This document shows positions 1 through 9,033 of a DNA stretch of 45,174 nucleotides, one piece after another. Within the stretch, counting starts at the first letter, position 1; every line of letters begins with the position of its first letter. Source of the stretch: Rhodanobacter sp. (GTDB lineage: Bacteria > Pseudomonadota > Gammaproteobacteria > Xanthomonadales > Rhodanobacteraceae); NCBI GenBank assembly GCA_004322005.1, contig SCRF01000118.1:1-45174 (forward strand), written 5' to 3'. The translations under genes and the position numbers were made by a program. Below the pieces are notes generated by a model. It was not told the DNA's origin. It saw only the letters and a program-made list of their open reading frames with translations, and did no database searches.

Positions 1-1
1 C

Positions 2-1594
2 ATGCTCAATCCGAACGCCTCGATCTGGGGCAGCGACGAACGCTGGAGCTATTTCCTCACCGCCAATTACCTGGAGAGCGACGCCGGCATCGAGAATCCG
101 ACCTCCAGCCGCAAGCCGATTCACGATCACACCAACCAGGTGAAGGGCTTCGGCGAGGTTTCCTACCTGATCGACAGCGACACGCGGCTGAGCTTCATGT
201 TCGGCGTCACCGACAACCGCTTCCAGATTCCCGACAACCCCGGGCAGACGCCGCAGTTCGGCTACCTGGGCCGAACCGATTTCAACTCCGCACTCCTCAA
301 CGAGCAGCAGCGCGAACGGACCCGCTTCGGCACGTTGGCGCTGCAGGGCAAGCTGGGCCGTACGGACTACCAGGTGTCGCTGGGGCAACGCTACACCCGC
401 GTCGGCTTCAGCCCGGACCGGGTCGGCGACCTGATGTTCAATGGCGTCGCCGCGGCGGTGAGCCGCAGCAATCGCGCCAGCACCGTGCAGGCCGACTTTG
501 CCACCCCGCTGGGCGACAGCAACACGCTGCGCTATGGCATCTACGGCAGCTTCGAGTACGCCTTCAGCGGCAATGACGCGTGGGTGTTCCCGGCCGATGC
601 GAACGGCAACCAGACCAGCACCACACCCGTCAATATCCTCGACAACAACCGGCTCGTCGCCAGGACCTGGTCCGGCTACCTCCAGGACGAATGGAGCCTC
701 GGCGAAAGGTGGACGATCAACTATGGCCTGCGCGGCGACCAGTACACGCTGGCCGGCGCCACCAGCGGCCAGCTCAGTCCGCGCCTGGGCGTGGTCTACC
801 AGGCCACCGAAAGCACCACCGTGCATGCCGGCTACGCGCGCTACTTCACGCCGCCGGCCACCGAGATGATCACCACCTCGAACATCGCCAGGTTCGACGG
901 CACGACCAACGCGGTGTCCAATCCCGGCAATGCGCGGCCGCTGGCCGAGCGCTCCAACTATTTCGACCTCGGCGTGTCGCAGAACGTCGGCCCGTCGCTG
1001 ACCCTGGGTCTGGACGGCTACTACCGCGACGTGCGGCGGCTGCAGGACGAAGGCCAGTTCGGCGCCGCCCTGGTCTATTCCACCTTCAATTACGCCCATG
1101 GCCATGTCGGCGGCGTGGAGTTCAGCGCCAGCTATGACCAGGGCCCGCTTGCGGCGTATTTCAACCTGGCCTACAGCCGCGCGATGGGCAAGCAGGTGAT
1201 CACCAGCCAGTACAACTTCGCGCTGAACGATCTGGCGTATATCGCCGGCAACTACATCCACCTCGATCACGATCAGACCTATACCTCCTCCGGCGGTATC
1301 AGCTACGCCCTCGGCGACCAGAGCCGGGTCGGCGCGGACTACCTGTTCGGCAGCGGCCTGCGTCGCGACGGGACCGTGCCCAACGGCGACTCGATGCCGG
1401 ACTACTTCCAGCTCAACCTGAGCGTCTCGCACGACTTCGAGTTCGCCGGCACCGGCAAGCTGCACACCCAGCTGGCGCTGATCAACGCATTGGATCGCAC
1501 GTATCAGTTGCGCGATGGAAGCGGCATCGGTGTTGGCGCACCACAGTTCGGCCCGCGGCGCGGCCTCTACCTGAGCGTGCAGAAGGACTTCTGA
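2..1594 (+). CDS. TonB-dependent receptor, C-terminal part (5' end outside window)
   Basis: The reading frame is open at the left edge and ends at TGA 1592-1594. The 530 visible residues are rich in alternating aromatic/polar beta-strands and end in a terminal Phe (LSVQKDF), typical of an outer-membrane barrel. A stretch near residue 275 (AGYARYFTPPATEM) and the later LGLDGYYRDV strand fit TonB-dependent receptors. No plug domain or signal peptide is visible, so the true start lies upstream. The ATG at base 2 is probably internal. The substrate cannot be read from the sequence. The secreted proteins downstream on the same strand may be functionally linked, but 370 bases separate them. Confidence 0.85.
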   Translation: MLNPNASIWGSDERWSYFLTANYLESDAGIENPTSSRKPIHDHTNQVKGFGEVSYLIDSDTRLSFMFGVTDNRFQIPDNPGQTPQFGYLGRTDFNSALLNEQQRERTRFGTLALQGKLGRTDYQVSLGQRYTRVGFSPDRVGDLMFNGVAAAVSRSNRASTVQADFATPLGDSNTLRYGIYGSFEYAFSGNDAWVFPADANGNQTSTTPVNILDNNRLVARTWSGYLQDEWSLGERWTINYGLRGDQYTLAGATSGQLSPRLGVVYQATESTTVHAGYARYFTPPATEMITTSNIARFDGTTNAVSNPGNARPLAERSNYFDLGVSQNVGPSLTLGLDGYYRDVRRLQDEGQFGAALVYSTFNYAHGHVGGVEFSASYDQGPLAAYFNLAYSRAMGKQVITSQYNFALNDLAYIAGNYIHLDHDQTYTSSGGISYALGDQSRVGADYLFGSGLRRDGTVPNGDSMPDYFQLNLSVSHDFEFAGTGKLHTQLALINALDRTYQLRDGSGIGVGAPQFGPRRGLYLSVQKDF

Positions 1595-1967
1595 TCCACG
1601 CTGTCTCCGTCGACAACACTGATCCAGCCACGCTGGATCCTGGCAGGCGCCGGCGGCCATCGCGGCAATGATCGCGGCCTGCCGGCGGTAATGGTGCAGT
1701 GCGCACGCACCGCCATGCAGCCCCGATCGATGGCGCCCCCGGTCTCGAATCCCGAGCCCGCCGTTATCGCCCGCCGGGCGGCAAACCGCCATAGGCCAAA
1801 GGTTTGCCCGCGTACCCATCGCCTCGGGCGGATGAGTCGCGTACGCTCTGGCCCTGTCGTGCTGCGCCCGGGTATTGCCGGGCCGATGCGTCGTTGTCCA
1901 GGGGATGGCCGCCACGCGGCCGATCCGGCCCGCTCCGGCGGGCATCACCAGAGGGAGGACTGGTTCC
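1595..1967. other. Intergenic stretch with two inverted repeats
   Basis: No gene seen in these 373 bases. GATCCAG/CTGGATC (1621-1639, 5-base loop) can form a hairpin after the receptor stop codon but lacks a T-run, so it is at best a weak terminator. GGCAAACC/GGTTTGCC (about 1778-1808) is a second inverted repeat. The ribosome-binding site of the next gene (GAGGGAGGA, 1951-1959) lies at the right end. Confidence 0.4.
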
Positions 1968-2735
1968 ATGCGTATCCCGTTTCTGCTTTGCGTTGCCGTG
2001 CTGCTCGTCACCACGTCCGCCCATGCGCTGACCGCCGACGAGCTGGTGGCGAAGAATCTCGACGCCCGTGGCGGCCTCGACAAGATCCACGCGATCACCA
2101 GCCTGAAGCTCGAAGGCAGGCTGCGCATCGGCGGCCAGTTCGAGCTGAGCTTCGCCAGCTACCAAAAGGCGCCCGACCTGGTGCGCAACGAGGCGACGAT
2201 CCAGAGCCTGACCCAGATCCAGGCCTGGGACGGCAAGGAGGCCTGGCAGATTTCGCCGTTCCAGGGGCGCCGCGAGCCGGAGAAGATGTCCGACGACGAC
2301 GCACGGTCGCTGGCCGACGACGCCGCGATCGGCGGGCCGCTGGCCGACTGGAAAGCGCAGGGCAGCACGCTGGCCTACCTCGGCACCGAGGACATCGACG
2401 GCACCCGGGCGCACAAGCTCAAGGTCACCCTGAAGAACGGCGACATCGAGTATGTGTATCTGGACCCGGATTATTTTCTCGAGATCCGCCGGGTCAGCCA
2501 GCTGACGGTACGCGGCACGCACGTGAAAATGGTGGCCGATTACAGCGATTACGAGCGGGTGAACGGCGTGTATTTCCCGTTCTCCACCACGATCGAATCC
2601 AAGGGCAGCGGCGATGGCGGCACCCAGCAGTTCACGGTGGAGAAGGCCACGGCGAACGTGCCGATGGACCACAGCCTGTTCGCGTTCCCGGCCAGTGCCG
2701 GAACCGGCCACGGAACGGAAGGAGCGAAACGATGA
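1968..2735 (+). CDS. Exported LolA/LolB-like (outer-membrane lipoprotein-sorting-like) protein
   Basis: A 255-aa protein with an N-terminal signal peptide (MRIPFLLCVAVLLVTTSAHA, cleavage expected after residue 20), so it acts in the periplasm. The mature part begins LTADELVAKNLDARGGLDKI, the usual opening of LolA-like proteins, followed by alternating beta-strands that would form the curved lipid-binding sheet. ATG 1968 was chosen because GAGGGAGGA lies 8 bases upstream and because it starts the signal peptide; the frame is open further upstream. Its stop overlaps the next ATG (ATGA, 2732-2735), so it is translationally coupled to the large propeller protein. A joint role outside the inner membrane is likely. 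The ligand is unknown. Confidence 0.8.
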   Translation: MRIPFLLCVAVLLVTTSAHALTADELVAKNLDARGGLDKIHAITSLKLEGRLRIGGQFELSFASYQKAPDLVRNEATIQSLTQIQAWDGKEAWQISPFQGRREPEKMSDDDARSLADDAAIGGPLADWKAQGSTLAYLGTEDIDGTRAHKLKVTLKNGDIEYVYLDPDYFLEIRRVSQLTVRGTHVKMVADYSDYERVNGVYFPFSTTIESKGSGDGGTQQFTVEKATANVPMDHSLFAFPASAGTGHGTEGAKR

Positions 2736-5700
2736 AATCCCGCCATCACCAGCATCTCGCGATCCCGGCTCTGCTGGTCGCCCTGTCCTGCATGGCCGGC
2801 ACCGGCACCGCCGCGCCTGCCGCCACCCTGGCCGACGGCATGGCCCGCTTCGACGCCGGTGCGATCTCCGGCCTTGGCGCGCGCAACATCGGCTCGGCCA
2901 CGATGAGCGGGCGCATCGCCGCGCTCGCGGCGATGCCCGAAAAAGACGGCAAGCTGCTGCTCTACGTGGGCGCCGCCAGCGGCGGCGTGTGGAAGTCCAG
3001 CGACGGCGGCACCACCTTCACCCCGGTGTTCGACAAACAGCCGGTGCAGTCGATCGGCGACATCGCGATCGACCCCTCGCAGCACGACACCGTGTGGGTC
3101 GGCACCGGCGAATCGTGGATGCGCAACACGGTGTCGATCGGCGACGGCATCTACAAGTCCACCGACGGCGGCGAGAGCTGGTCGAACATGGGCCTGAAGC
3201 GTTCCGAGCACATCGCGAAAATCGCGATCGACCCGCACGACGACAACACCGTCTACGCCTGCGTGCCGGGCAAGCTGTGGAGCGATTCGGCCGACCGCGG
3301 CCTGTACAAGACCAGCGACGGCGGCAAGTCGTGGAAACGGGTGCTGAAGGGCCGCAACCTGTCCACCGGCTGCGCCTCGCTGGCGATGGATCCGAAGCAT
3401 CCGAACGTGCTGTTCGCCGGCATGTGGGACTTCCGCCGCAAGGGCTGGACCTTCCGCTCCGGTGGCGTATCGCCGACCGCACCGTCGGCCAGTGGCCTGT
3501 TTCGCTCGGCCGACGGCGGCAAGTCGTGGACCGAGATCACCAGCGCTGCCAACAAGGGTTTCCCGCTGAAACCCTACGGCCGCATCGCAGTGGCGGTGGC
3601 GCCGTCCAATCCCTCGATCGTCTACAGCCTGGTCGAATCGCCGAACTCGGCGCTGTACCGCTCCGACGACGGCGGCAAGACCTGGCAGGCACGCGACAAG
3701 AGCCAGCTGATGGTGTGGCGGCCGTTCTACTTCGCCAATCTCATTGTCGATCCGAGCAACCCGCAGCGCCTGTTCAAGCCCGACCTCAACCTGATCCAGA
3801 GCCTCGACGGCGGCAAGAGCTTCGCCAATGTCGGCGGCGGCACCCACGGCGATTCGCACGTGGTGTGGATCGACCCACGCAACACGAAACAACTCATCGT
3901 CGGCGACGACGGCGGCCTGTGGTATTCGCAGGACGGCGGCAACAAATGGTGGAAGGCGAACAACTTGCCGGTATCGCAGTTCTATCACGTGAGCGTGGAC
4001 AACGCCGATCCGTACCGGGTCTACGGCGGCCTGCAGGACAACGCCTGCTGGGTCGGCGACTCGGCCTACCCCGGCGGCATCGGCAACGCGCAGTGGGAGA
4101 ACTTCTGCGGCGGCGACGGCTTCTGGATGTTCGACGATCCGGCCGACGGCAACTACATCTACGCGGAGACCCAGGGCGGCAGCATCACCCGCGTCAACCG
4201 CCACACCCACGAGGCACGCGACATCCAGCCCAAACCCGGCTACAACGAGAAGCTGCGCTGGAACTGGAACACGCCGATCGCGCTGAGTCCGAACGAGAAG
4301 GGCACGATCTACATCGGCGCGCAGTTCCTGTTCCGCTCGCGCGATCACGGCCAGAGCTGGCAGCGCATCTCGCCGGACCTCACCACCAATGACCCGAAGC
4401 AGCAGCAGCAGGAAAAATCCGGCGGTGTGACCGTGGACAATTCCGCCGCCGAGGCCTACACCACGATCTATTCGATCAGCGAGTCGCCCAGGCAGGCCGG
4501 GCTGATCTGGGTCGGTACCGACGACGGCAACCTGCAGCTGACCCGCGACGACGGCAAGCACTGGACCAACGTGGTGCGCAACATCCGCGGCCTGCCCGCC
4601 GGCGAGTGGGTGTCATGGGTACAGGCCGACGACGTCGACGCCGGCAGTGCCTACGTCGCGTTCGACCGGCACACCTTCGGCGACATGGCGCCGTACATCT
4701 ACAAGACCACCGACTACGGCAAGTCGTGGACCGCGCTGGTGACGCCGAAGCACACCAAGGGCCTGCGCGGCTACGTGCACGTGATCAAGCAGGATCCGGT
4801 CAAGCCCGGCCTGCTGTATGCCGGCACCGAGTTCGGCCTGTGGATCTCGATCGACGGCGGCGCGCACTGGGCGCAGTTCAAGGGCGGCGACTTCCCCGCC
4901 GTGGCGGTGCGCGACATCGCGTTCCAGCAGCGCGATGCGGATCTGGTGCTGGCCACCCACGGCCGCGGCATCTGGATCATCGACGACATCACCCCGCTGC
5001 GGGCGCTGGACGCCAAGGTGCTGGACAGCGAGGCAAGCTTCCTGCCTTCGCTGCCGGCGCAGCAGCGGATCGAGGCCTGGGGCGGCTGGCCCGGCGGCGA
5101 TGCCGCCTTCGTCGGTCCCAACCCGGCCGACGGCGCGGTCATCACCTACTACCAGCGCAGCCGCCACCTTTTCGGCAAGTTGAAGATCGACGTGCTGGAC
5201 AGCCAGGGCAAACTGCTCGACACCTTGCCGGCCAGCGTGCGCCGCGGCATCAACCGGGTGCAGTGGTCGATGCGCGCCAAGCCGCCGCGGGTGCCGCCGG
5301 CGGCACAGATCGCCTTCAACTCGATCGTGGGTCCGCGCGTGGTTCCGGGCGTCTACACGATCCGCATGACCAAGGGCAAGGACGTGTTCGAAACCAGGCT
5401 GAAGGTCGTACTCGACCGACGCGACACCTTCTCGGTCGCCGACCGTCAGGTGCAATTCGATGCGGCCACGCGGGTCAAGAAACTGTTCGGCAACATGAGC
5501 GATCTGGTCGCACGGATCAACACCGTGCGCGCTGAAGCCGGCGCCCGGATTTCCGCATTGCCCGCCGGAGATGCCCTGCGCAAGCCACTGCACAAGCTCG
5601 ACCACAAGGCCAACGACATCCGCAAGAAGATCGTGGCGACCACCGAAGGCGGCGCGATCACCGGCGAGGAACGCCTGCGCGAACATGCCGACCAGCTGTA

Positions 5701-5959
5701 CGGCGCGATCATGTCCTACGAAGGCCGCCCCTCGGATTACCAGATGGCCTACATCGACACGCTCCAACGCGAACTGGGCGACGTGCAGAAGTCCTTCGCC
5801 GACTTCCAGCACGGCGAGCTGGAAAAAACCAACGCCCTGCTGAAGGCACACCAGCTCAAGCCGATCGCCGTTCCCGCGACGATGCCCGAACCGGACGGCG
5901 AGGCCGGCGGCGGCAAGGAAGGCTTGCAAGCGCTGATGCGCGGGTTGGAACGCGACTGA
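2732..5959 (+). CDS. Secreted sortilin/VPS10-type BNR-repeat beta-propeller protein
   Basis: A 1075-aa protein with a signal peptide (about residues 1-31, ending near TGTAAPAA). Asp-box/BNR motifs of the S-x-D-G-G-x-x-W type recur: SSDGGTTF, STDGGESW, TSDGGKSW, SADGGKSW, SDDGGKTW, TTDYGKSW. They mark the blades of tandem beta-propellers. ATHGRGIWIIDDITPLRAL closes the propeller region near residue 750. A beta-sandwich and an alpha-helical tail (from about residue 900) follow. Proteins of this build are annotated as VPS10/sortilin-like or glycosyl-hydrolase-like; no catalytic residues are recognisable, so no enzyme activity is claimed. It overlaps the LolA-like gene by 4 bases. A paralogue of similar length and order lies at 11936-15064. 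Confidence 0.82.
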   Translation: MKSRHHQHLAIPALLVALSCMAGTGTAAPAATLADGMARFDAGAISGLGARNIGSATMSGRIAALAAMPEKDGKLLLYVGAASGGVWKSSDGGTTFTPVFDKQPVQSIGDIAIDPSQHDTVWVGTGESWMRNTVSIGDGIYKSTDGGESWSNMGLKRSEHIAKIAIDPHDDNTVYACVPGKLWSDSADRGLYKTSDGGKSWKRVLKGRNLSTGCASLAMDPKHPNVLFAGMWDFRRKGWTFRSGGVSPTAPSASGLFRSADGGKSWTEITSAANKGFPLKPYGRIAVAVAPSNPSIVYSLVESPNSALYRSDDGGKTWQARDKSQLMVWRPFYFANLIVDPSNPQRLFKPDLNLIQSLDGGKSFANVGGGTHGDSHVVWIDPRNTKQLIVGDDGGLWYSQDGGNKWWKANNLPVSQFYHVSVDNADPYRVYGGLQDNACWVGDSAYPGGIGNAQWENFCGGDGFWMFDDPADGNYIYAETQGGSITRVNRHTHEARDIQPKPGYNEKLRWNWNTPIALSPNEKGTIYIGAQFLFRSRDHGQSWQRISPDLTTNDPKQQQQEKSGGVTVDNSAAEAYTTIYSISESPRQAGLIWVGTDDGNLQLTRDDGKHWTNVVRNIRGLPAGEWVSWVQADDVDAGSAYVAFDRHTFGDMAPYIYKTTDYGKSWTALVTPKHTKGLRGYVHVIKQDPVKPGLLYAGTEFGLWISIDGGAHWAQFKGGDFPAVAVRDIAFQQRDADLVLATHGRGIWIIDDITPLRALDAKVLDSEASFLPSLPAQQRIEAWGGWPGGDAAFVGPNPADGAVITYYQRSRHLFGKLKIDVLDSQGKLLDTLPASVRRGINRVQWSMRAKPPRVPPAAQIAFNSIVGPRVVPGVYTIRMTKGKDVFETRLKVVLDRRDTFSVADRQVQFDAATRVKKLFGNMSDLVARINTVRAEAGARISALPAGDALRKPLHKLDHKANDIRKKIVATTEGGAITGEERLREHADQLYGAIMSYEGRPSDYQMAYIDTLQRELGDVQKSFADFQHGELEKTNALLKAHQLKPIAVPATMPEPDGEAGGGKEGLQALMRGLERD

Positions 5960-5970
5960 GGTTCGCCGCA

Positions 5971-6045
5971 TAAAAAAGGCCCCTCTTCCCCTGCGGGGAG
6001 AGGCTTGGCCTGTCCTGAGCTCGTCGAAGGAGGGTGAGGGGGCGG
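5971..6045. repeat. Intergenic hairpin repeat with a second repeat nested inside
   Basis: CCTCTTCCCC (5982-5991) and GGGGAGAGG (5995-6003) form a hairpin with a 3-base loop. After CTTGG comes a 22-base unit at 6009-6030 (begins CCTGTCCTGAG, ends CGTCGAAGG), then GGTGAGGGGG. Without the inner unit the sequence reads like the GGGGAGAGG-GTTGGGGTGAGGG repeat common between genes in Xanthomonadales and pseudomonads. The inner unit resembles another short repeat widespread in bacterial intergenic DNA. It may also act as a terminator for the upstream gene. Confidence 0.5.
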
Positions 6046-6169
6046 CAGTTGCCAGTCGGCGAGTCCGGCCGCATGACGACGCGGAGGAACATGGTGCAAG
6101 ATGCGCAGCCGACCGACGCCACCCGCTTGGCTGGCGGCTGCACCCCGAACCCTGCTGGAGAAGATGTAC

Positions 6170-7003
6170 ATGGGCGATCGGCATGCGCGCTCGGATTCCG
6201 CAACGACGGCCGTGGGCGAGTCGTTGCGTACGCACGCGATGAACGCCCTGGCACAGGCAATCGACTCCCTGGGCCGGCGCGGCGCGCGAGTGCACGCAGG
6301 CGTGCACCAGGCGCGCAAAGCGTTGCGCCATACCCGCGCCGTGCTGGCCCTGGGCGCATCCGCACTGGGTCCGGACGGAATGCTGATCGACCGTCAACTG
6401 CGCCGCATCAACCGCAGCCTGTCGAGTCTGCGCGACGCCCAGGCGCTGGTCGAAACGCTGGATCGCCTGACGAAGAAACACGCCGCCACGACGGGGCCGT
6501 TGCTCGGTCGTGCGCGTCGCGCCGCAATGCGACGACGCAGCGCGCAGACCCGGTTCGCCTTGCACGACGATGCCGGTTTTGCGAACCGGCGCGCTGCACT
6601 GGCCGCCCTGGCAGCGGAACTGCAGGCGCTGCCGTGGCAGGACTTGCGGGAGAAGGATGCACGGCGATCCCTGCAACGCAGCGAGTCGAAGGCCCGGGCC
6701 GCGGCCAAACGGGCACGCCGCAGCCTGCATGACGACGACTGGCACCGCTGGCGTCGCCGCGCGCGGCGCGTGCTGCAGCAACAGCGGGCGCTCGTCGAAC
6801 TGTCCGTAGTGCAAAAGGCCGGCAGCGATCTCGACAAAGCCCTGACCACGCTGCTGGGCGAGGCGCAGGACTATGCGCTGCTGCTCGATCACTGCGCTGA
6901 CGGCTCGCCATTCGCCGAACCCGATCGCAAGGCGCTGCGGGCACTGGCGAAGACCGGCGTCAGGCGAGCCCGTGCACGCATCGCCCAAGGGCGCCTCGAA
7001 TAA
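6170..7003 (+). CDS. CHAD domain-containing protein
   Basis: About 277 residues of arginine- and alanine-rich alpha-helix with spaced conserved histidines. VHAGVHQARKALRHTRAVL near the N-terminus is the CHAD signature (conserved histidine alpha-helical domain), and INRSLSSLRDAQALVETL is the second conserved helix pair. CHAD proteins bind inorganic polyphosphate through basic surfaces; a polyphosphate-linked role is inferred from the family. ATG 6170 is preferred because GGAG (6157-6160) lies 9 bases upstream. ATG 6164 (spacing 3) and 6101 are in-frame alternatives. It stands alone between an intergenic repeat and a REP pair, so neighbours give no functional hint. Confidence 0.8.
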   Translation: MGDRHARSDSATTAVGESLRTHAMNALAQAIDSLGRRGARVHAGVHQARKALRHTRAVLALGASALGPDGMLIDRQLRRINRSLSSLRDAQALVETLDRLTKKHAATTGPLLGRARRAAMRRRSAQTRFALHDDAGFANRRAALAALAAELQALPWQDLREKDARRSLQRSESKARAAAKRARRSLHDDDWHRWRRRARRVLQQQRALVELSVVQKAGSDLDKALTTLLGEAQDYALLLDHCADGSPFAEPDRKALRALAKTGVRRARARIAQGRLE

Positions 7004-7024
7004 CCCCCAATGTGGCGCGCTTGC

Positions 7025-7098
7025 GTAGGAGCGCACCCTGTGCGCGAATGCTTTTCTTCACGTGCGGCAAAAGCATCGCGCACAGGGTGCGCTCCTAC
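7025..7098. repeat. REP pair (BIME-like inverted repeat), family A
   Basis: Two copies of a GTAG-headed palindrome face each other. The left unit is GTAGGAGCGCACCCTGTGCG followed by CGAATGCTTTT. The right unit is its near-perfect reverse complement ending GCTCCTAC. Within each unit GCGCAC and GTGCGC pair around a CCT loop. The layout (GTAG head, small hairpin, inverted pair) matches the GTAG REPs described in Stenotrophomonas and relatives. Confidence 0.85.
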
Positions 7099-7257
7099 AG
7101 GATGGCGTTCGGGCCTGGAGGGCAAGGCGGCGATGCGCGATATGTCGTCCGGAACCGCATGCACCATCACTGCACGTCTTGTCCGGCATGCGCCGGCAAC
7201 GAACAGTCGCAGCCATCCGCCACTGGAGTAAGCTTGACCGCCCGGGAGGCTCGAACC

Positions 7258-8058
7258 ATGTCGCACCGAACCCGCAAGCTCCTGCTTCTGCTGGCCGGCG
7301 CCGTGCTGCTGCCCGGTCTGGCCCACGCCGGCACCACCCGGGTCTCCACGACGACTGCGCTCATGCAACACGCCGTCGACGGTCACTGGCGCTCCGCTGC
7401 GCACAAGGCCCGCGACCGCTACCGCCACCCGGTCGAGACCCTGCAGTTCTTCGGCATCAAACCCGACATGACGGTGATCGAACTGGATCCCGGCGGCGGC
7501 TGGTACAGCGAGATCCTGGCGCCGTTCCTGTACGACCACGGCCAGCTGATCGAGGCCGGCTCGCCGAAGTTCGCCGACCGGATCAAGGCCGAACCCGCCG
7601 TGTTCGGCCATGTCGAGAAGGTCGTCCCGTTCACCCCGCCGTTCAAGGTGAACCTGGGCGCACCGAATTCCGCCGACATGGTGCTCACCTTCCGCAACAC
7701 CCACGATTGGCTCAACCGCAGCCCCGACGCCCTGGCCGCCGCGTTCAAGTCGGTCTACGAGGTGCTCAGGCCCGGCGGCGTGTTCGGCGTGGTCGAGCAC
7801 CGCGCCAAACCGTTCGCCGACGCCGTGGAAAGTGCGAAGGCACTGCACCGCATTCCCGAGGACTATCTGATCGCACTGGCGCTGAAGACCGGCTTTCGCC
7901 TCGACGGCGTGTCCGAGATCAATGCCAACCCGAAGGATCCCGAAGACATCAACGTGCACCGCCTGCCTCCCGATCTGGCCGGCCCCGAAAGCGAGCACGC
8001 GAAACTCGAGGCGGTGGGCGAATCGGACCGGATGACGTTGCGCTTCGTGAAGCCCTGA
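7258..8058 (+). CDS. Exported class I SAM-dependent methyltransferase-like protein
   Basis: A 266-aa protein with a clear signal peptide (RKLLLLLAGAVLLPG then LAHA, cleavage after residue 24) and a methyltransferase-like fold. Motif I is ELDPGGGWYSEIL at residues 75-87, a form of the glycine-rich SAM loop. It is preceded by the PVETLQFFGIKPDMTVIE region found in a family of predicted exported methyltransferases. VLRPGGVFGVVEHR is the post-motif strand. ATG 7258 starts the signal peptide; the frame is open upstream through the REP pair. Methylation outside the cytoplasm is puzzling because SAM is not known to be abundant there, so the activity is uncertain. Confidence 0.78.
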   Translation: MSHRTRKLLLLLAGAVLLPGLAHAGTTRVSTTTALMQHAVDGHWRSAAHKARDRYRHPVETLQFFGIKPDMTVIELDPGGGWYSEILAPFLYDHGQLIEAGSPKFADRIKAEPAVFGHVEKVVPFTPPFKVNLGAPNSADMVLTFRNTHDWLNRSPDALAAAFKSVYEVLRPGGVFGVVEHRAKPFADAVESAKALHRIPEDYLIALALKTGFRLDGVSEINANPKDPEDINVHRLPPDLAGPESEHAKLEAVGESDRMTLRFVKP

Positions 8059-8188
8059 GCTGGGGATGGTCGCAAGCGCGGCTGCCGAATGGCCGGCAAG
8101 GCGAGCCCGCTGACCGCTTTCGACTTGCGGCAACCCGCTCTCGCTCCGCCGCCCCACCCAGACAGCTTGCGTGCACAATGCGAAGGCG

Positions 8189-9025
8189 TCATCCAGACCC
8201 CGCCGCCCGCGCGAGCAGAACGAGCCCTGCCGCAACGGCGACGGCACCGATGGTTCGCGCGATACGCTCTCCTGCCGGCGCGAGACGTTCGAGGGTGATG
8301 GCGGTCGTCACGCCGGCCATCGCGCGCCAATCCATCACTCCGATGACCAGCAGGATCGCCGTCAGACCGGCGCAGCAGCGGATGCAATCGAGACCCAGGC
8401 GGATCCCATGCCGCCACGCCGCGCCGGCGTCCGCGCGCCACCTGCGACCGTGTGCCGGTGCCGCCCGGCAGCAGGCCAGCCGATGTGCCTTCCACGCGGT
8501 GAACTGCAGCGCGCCCATCAGCAGAACGACCACACCGGCCGCGAGCGGCACCGCGCGGGCCAGCGCCGGCTGCCGCATCTCGATCGTCGCCAGCGCCGCG
8601 CCGAGCGGAAAGATCGCCGCCCCGACCGCAGTCCACACGAGGAAGTAGCCCGCGCCCACCAGCACGGTCAGCCGACCCGGATACCTCGCACCCGTCCGGC
8701 CGACGGCCTCGCGATAGCGCCGCAGCATCGGCACCAGGGACGGCAGCATCATCGCCATCATCATCACCGTCCACATGCCGAGGAACGATGCCGCCGCGCC
8801 CGGCCACGTCTGTCCGCCGGTGCGCATCCACGCCATCGACAGGCGCCAGCCGCCGGGCATCGGCATCCCGCCCATCGCCGACATCGAGGCGCACCGGACG
8901 ACGGTTCCCGTCGTGCTGGCGGCGAACAGCAACGCCGACACGCCGAGGAAGACACGGCCGGAGGTTCGCGCCGACATCATCCGGCGCGGACCCTGCCGTT
9001 CCGCGGTGGTACCGGCCGCATGCAT
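8189..9025 (-). CDS. DUF2182 family membrane protein (predicted metal-binding)
   Basis: A hydrophobic protein of about 278 aa with some seven membrane spans. The stretch FLGMWTVMMMAMMLPSLVPM is the methionine-rich hallmark of DUF2182, whose function is unknown but which is described as a predicted metal-binding membrane protein. It has a second hydrophobic half with AACCRA-type cysteines. ATG 9025 lies 8 bases after the DUF899 stop (9034-9036), suggesting coupling. ATG 8980 or 8977 just before the first span is an equally possible start, and neither has a strong ribosome-binding site. It forms a two-gene minus-strand unit with the DUF899 gene. Confidence 0.72.
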   Translation of the reverse strand: MHAAGTTAERQGPRRMMSARTSGRVFLGVSALLFAASTTGTVVRCASMSAMGGMPMPGGWRLSMAWMRTGGQTWPGAAASFLGMWTVMMMAMMLPSLVPMLRRYREAVGRTGARYPGRLTVLVGAGYFLVWTAVGAAIFPLGAALATIEMRQPALARAVPLAAGVVVLLMGALQFTAWKAHRLACCRAAPAHGRRWRADAGAAWRHGIRLGLDCIRCCAGLTAILLVIGVMDWRAMAGVTTAITLERLAPAGERIARTIGAVAVAAGLVLLARAAGSG

Positions 9026-9033
9026 GAGCCGGC

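Noticed and set aside
1621..1639. Strong terminator after the first receptor gene
   Set aside because: A 7-bp hairpin without a T-run; kept only as an inverted repeat in the intergenic note.
2549..7036. Very long open frames antisense to the first propeller gene and its neighbours (minus strand, hundreds of codons)
   Set aside because: GC-rich coding DNA leaves complementary frames open; the translations are Arg/Ala/Val-rich without recognisable domains, and the plus-strand genes are certain.
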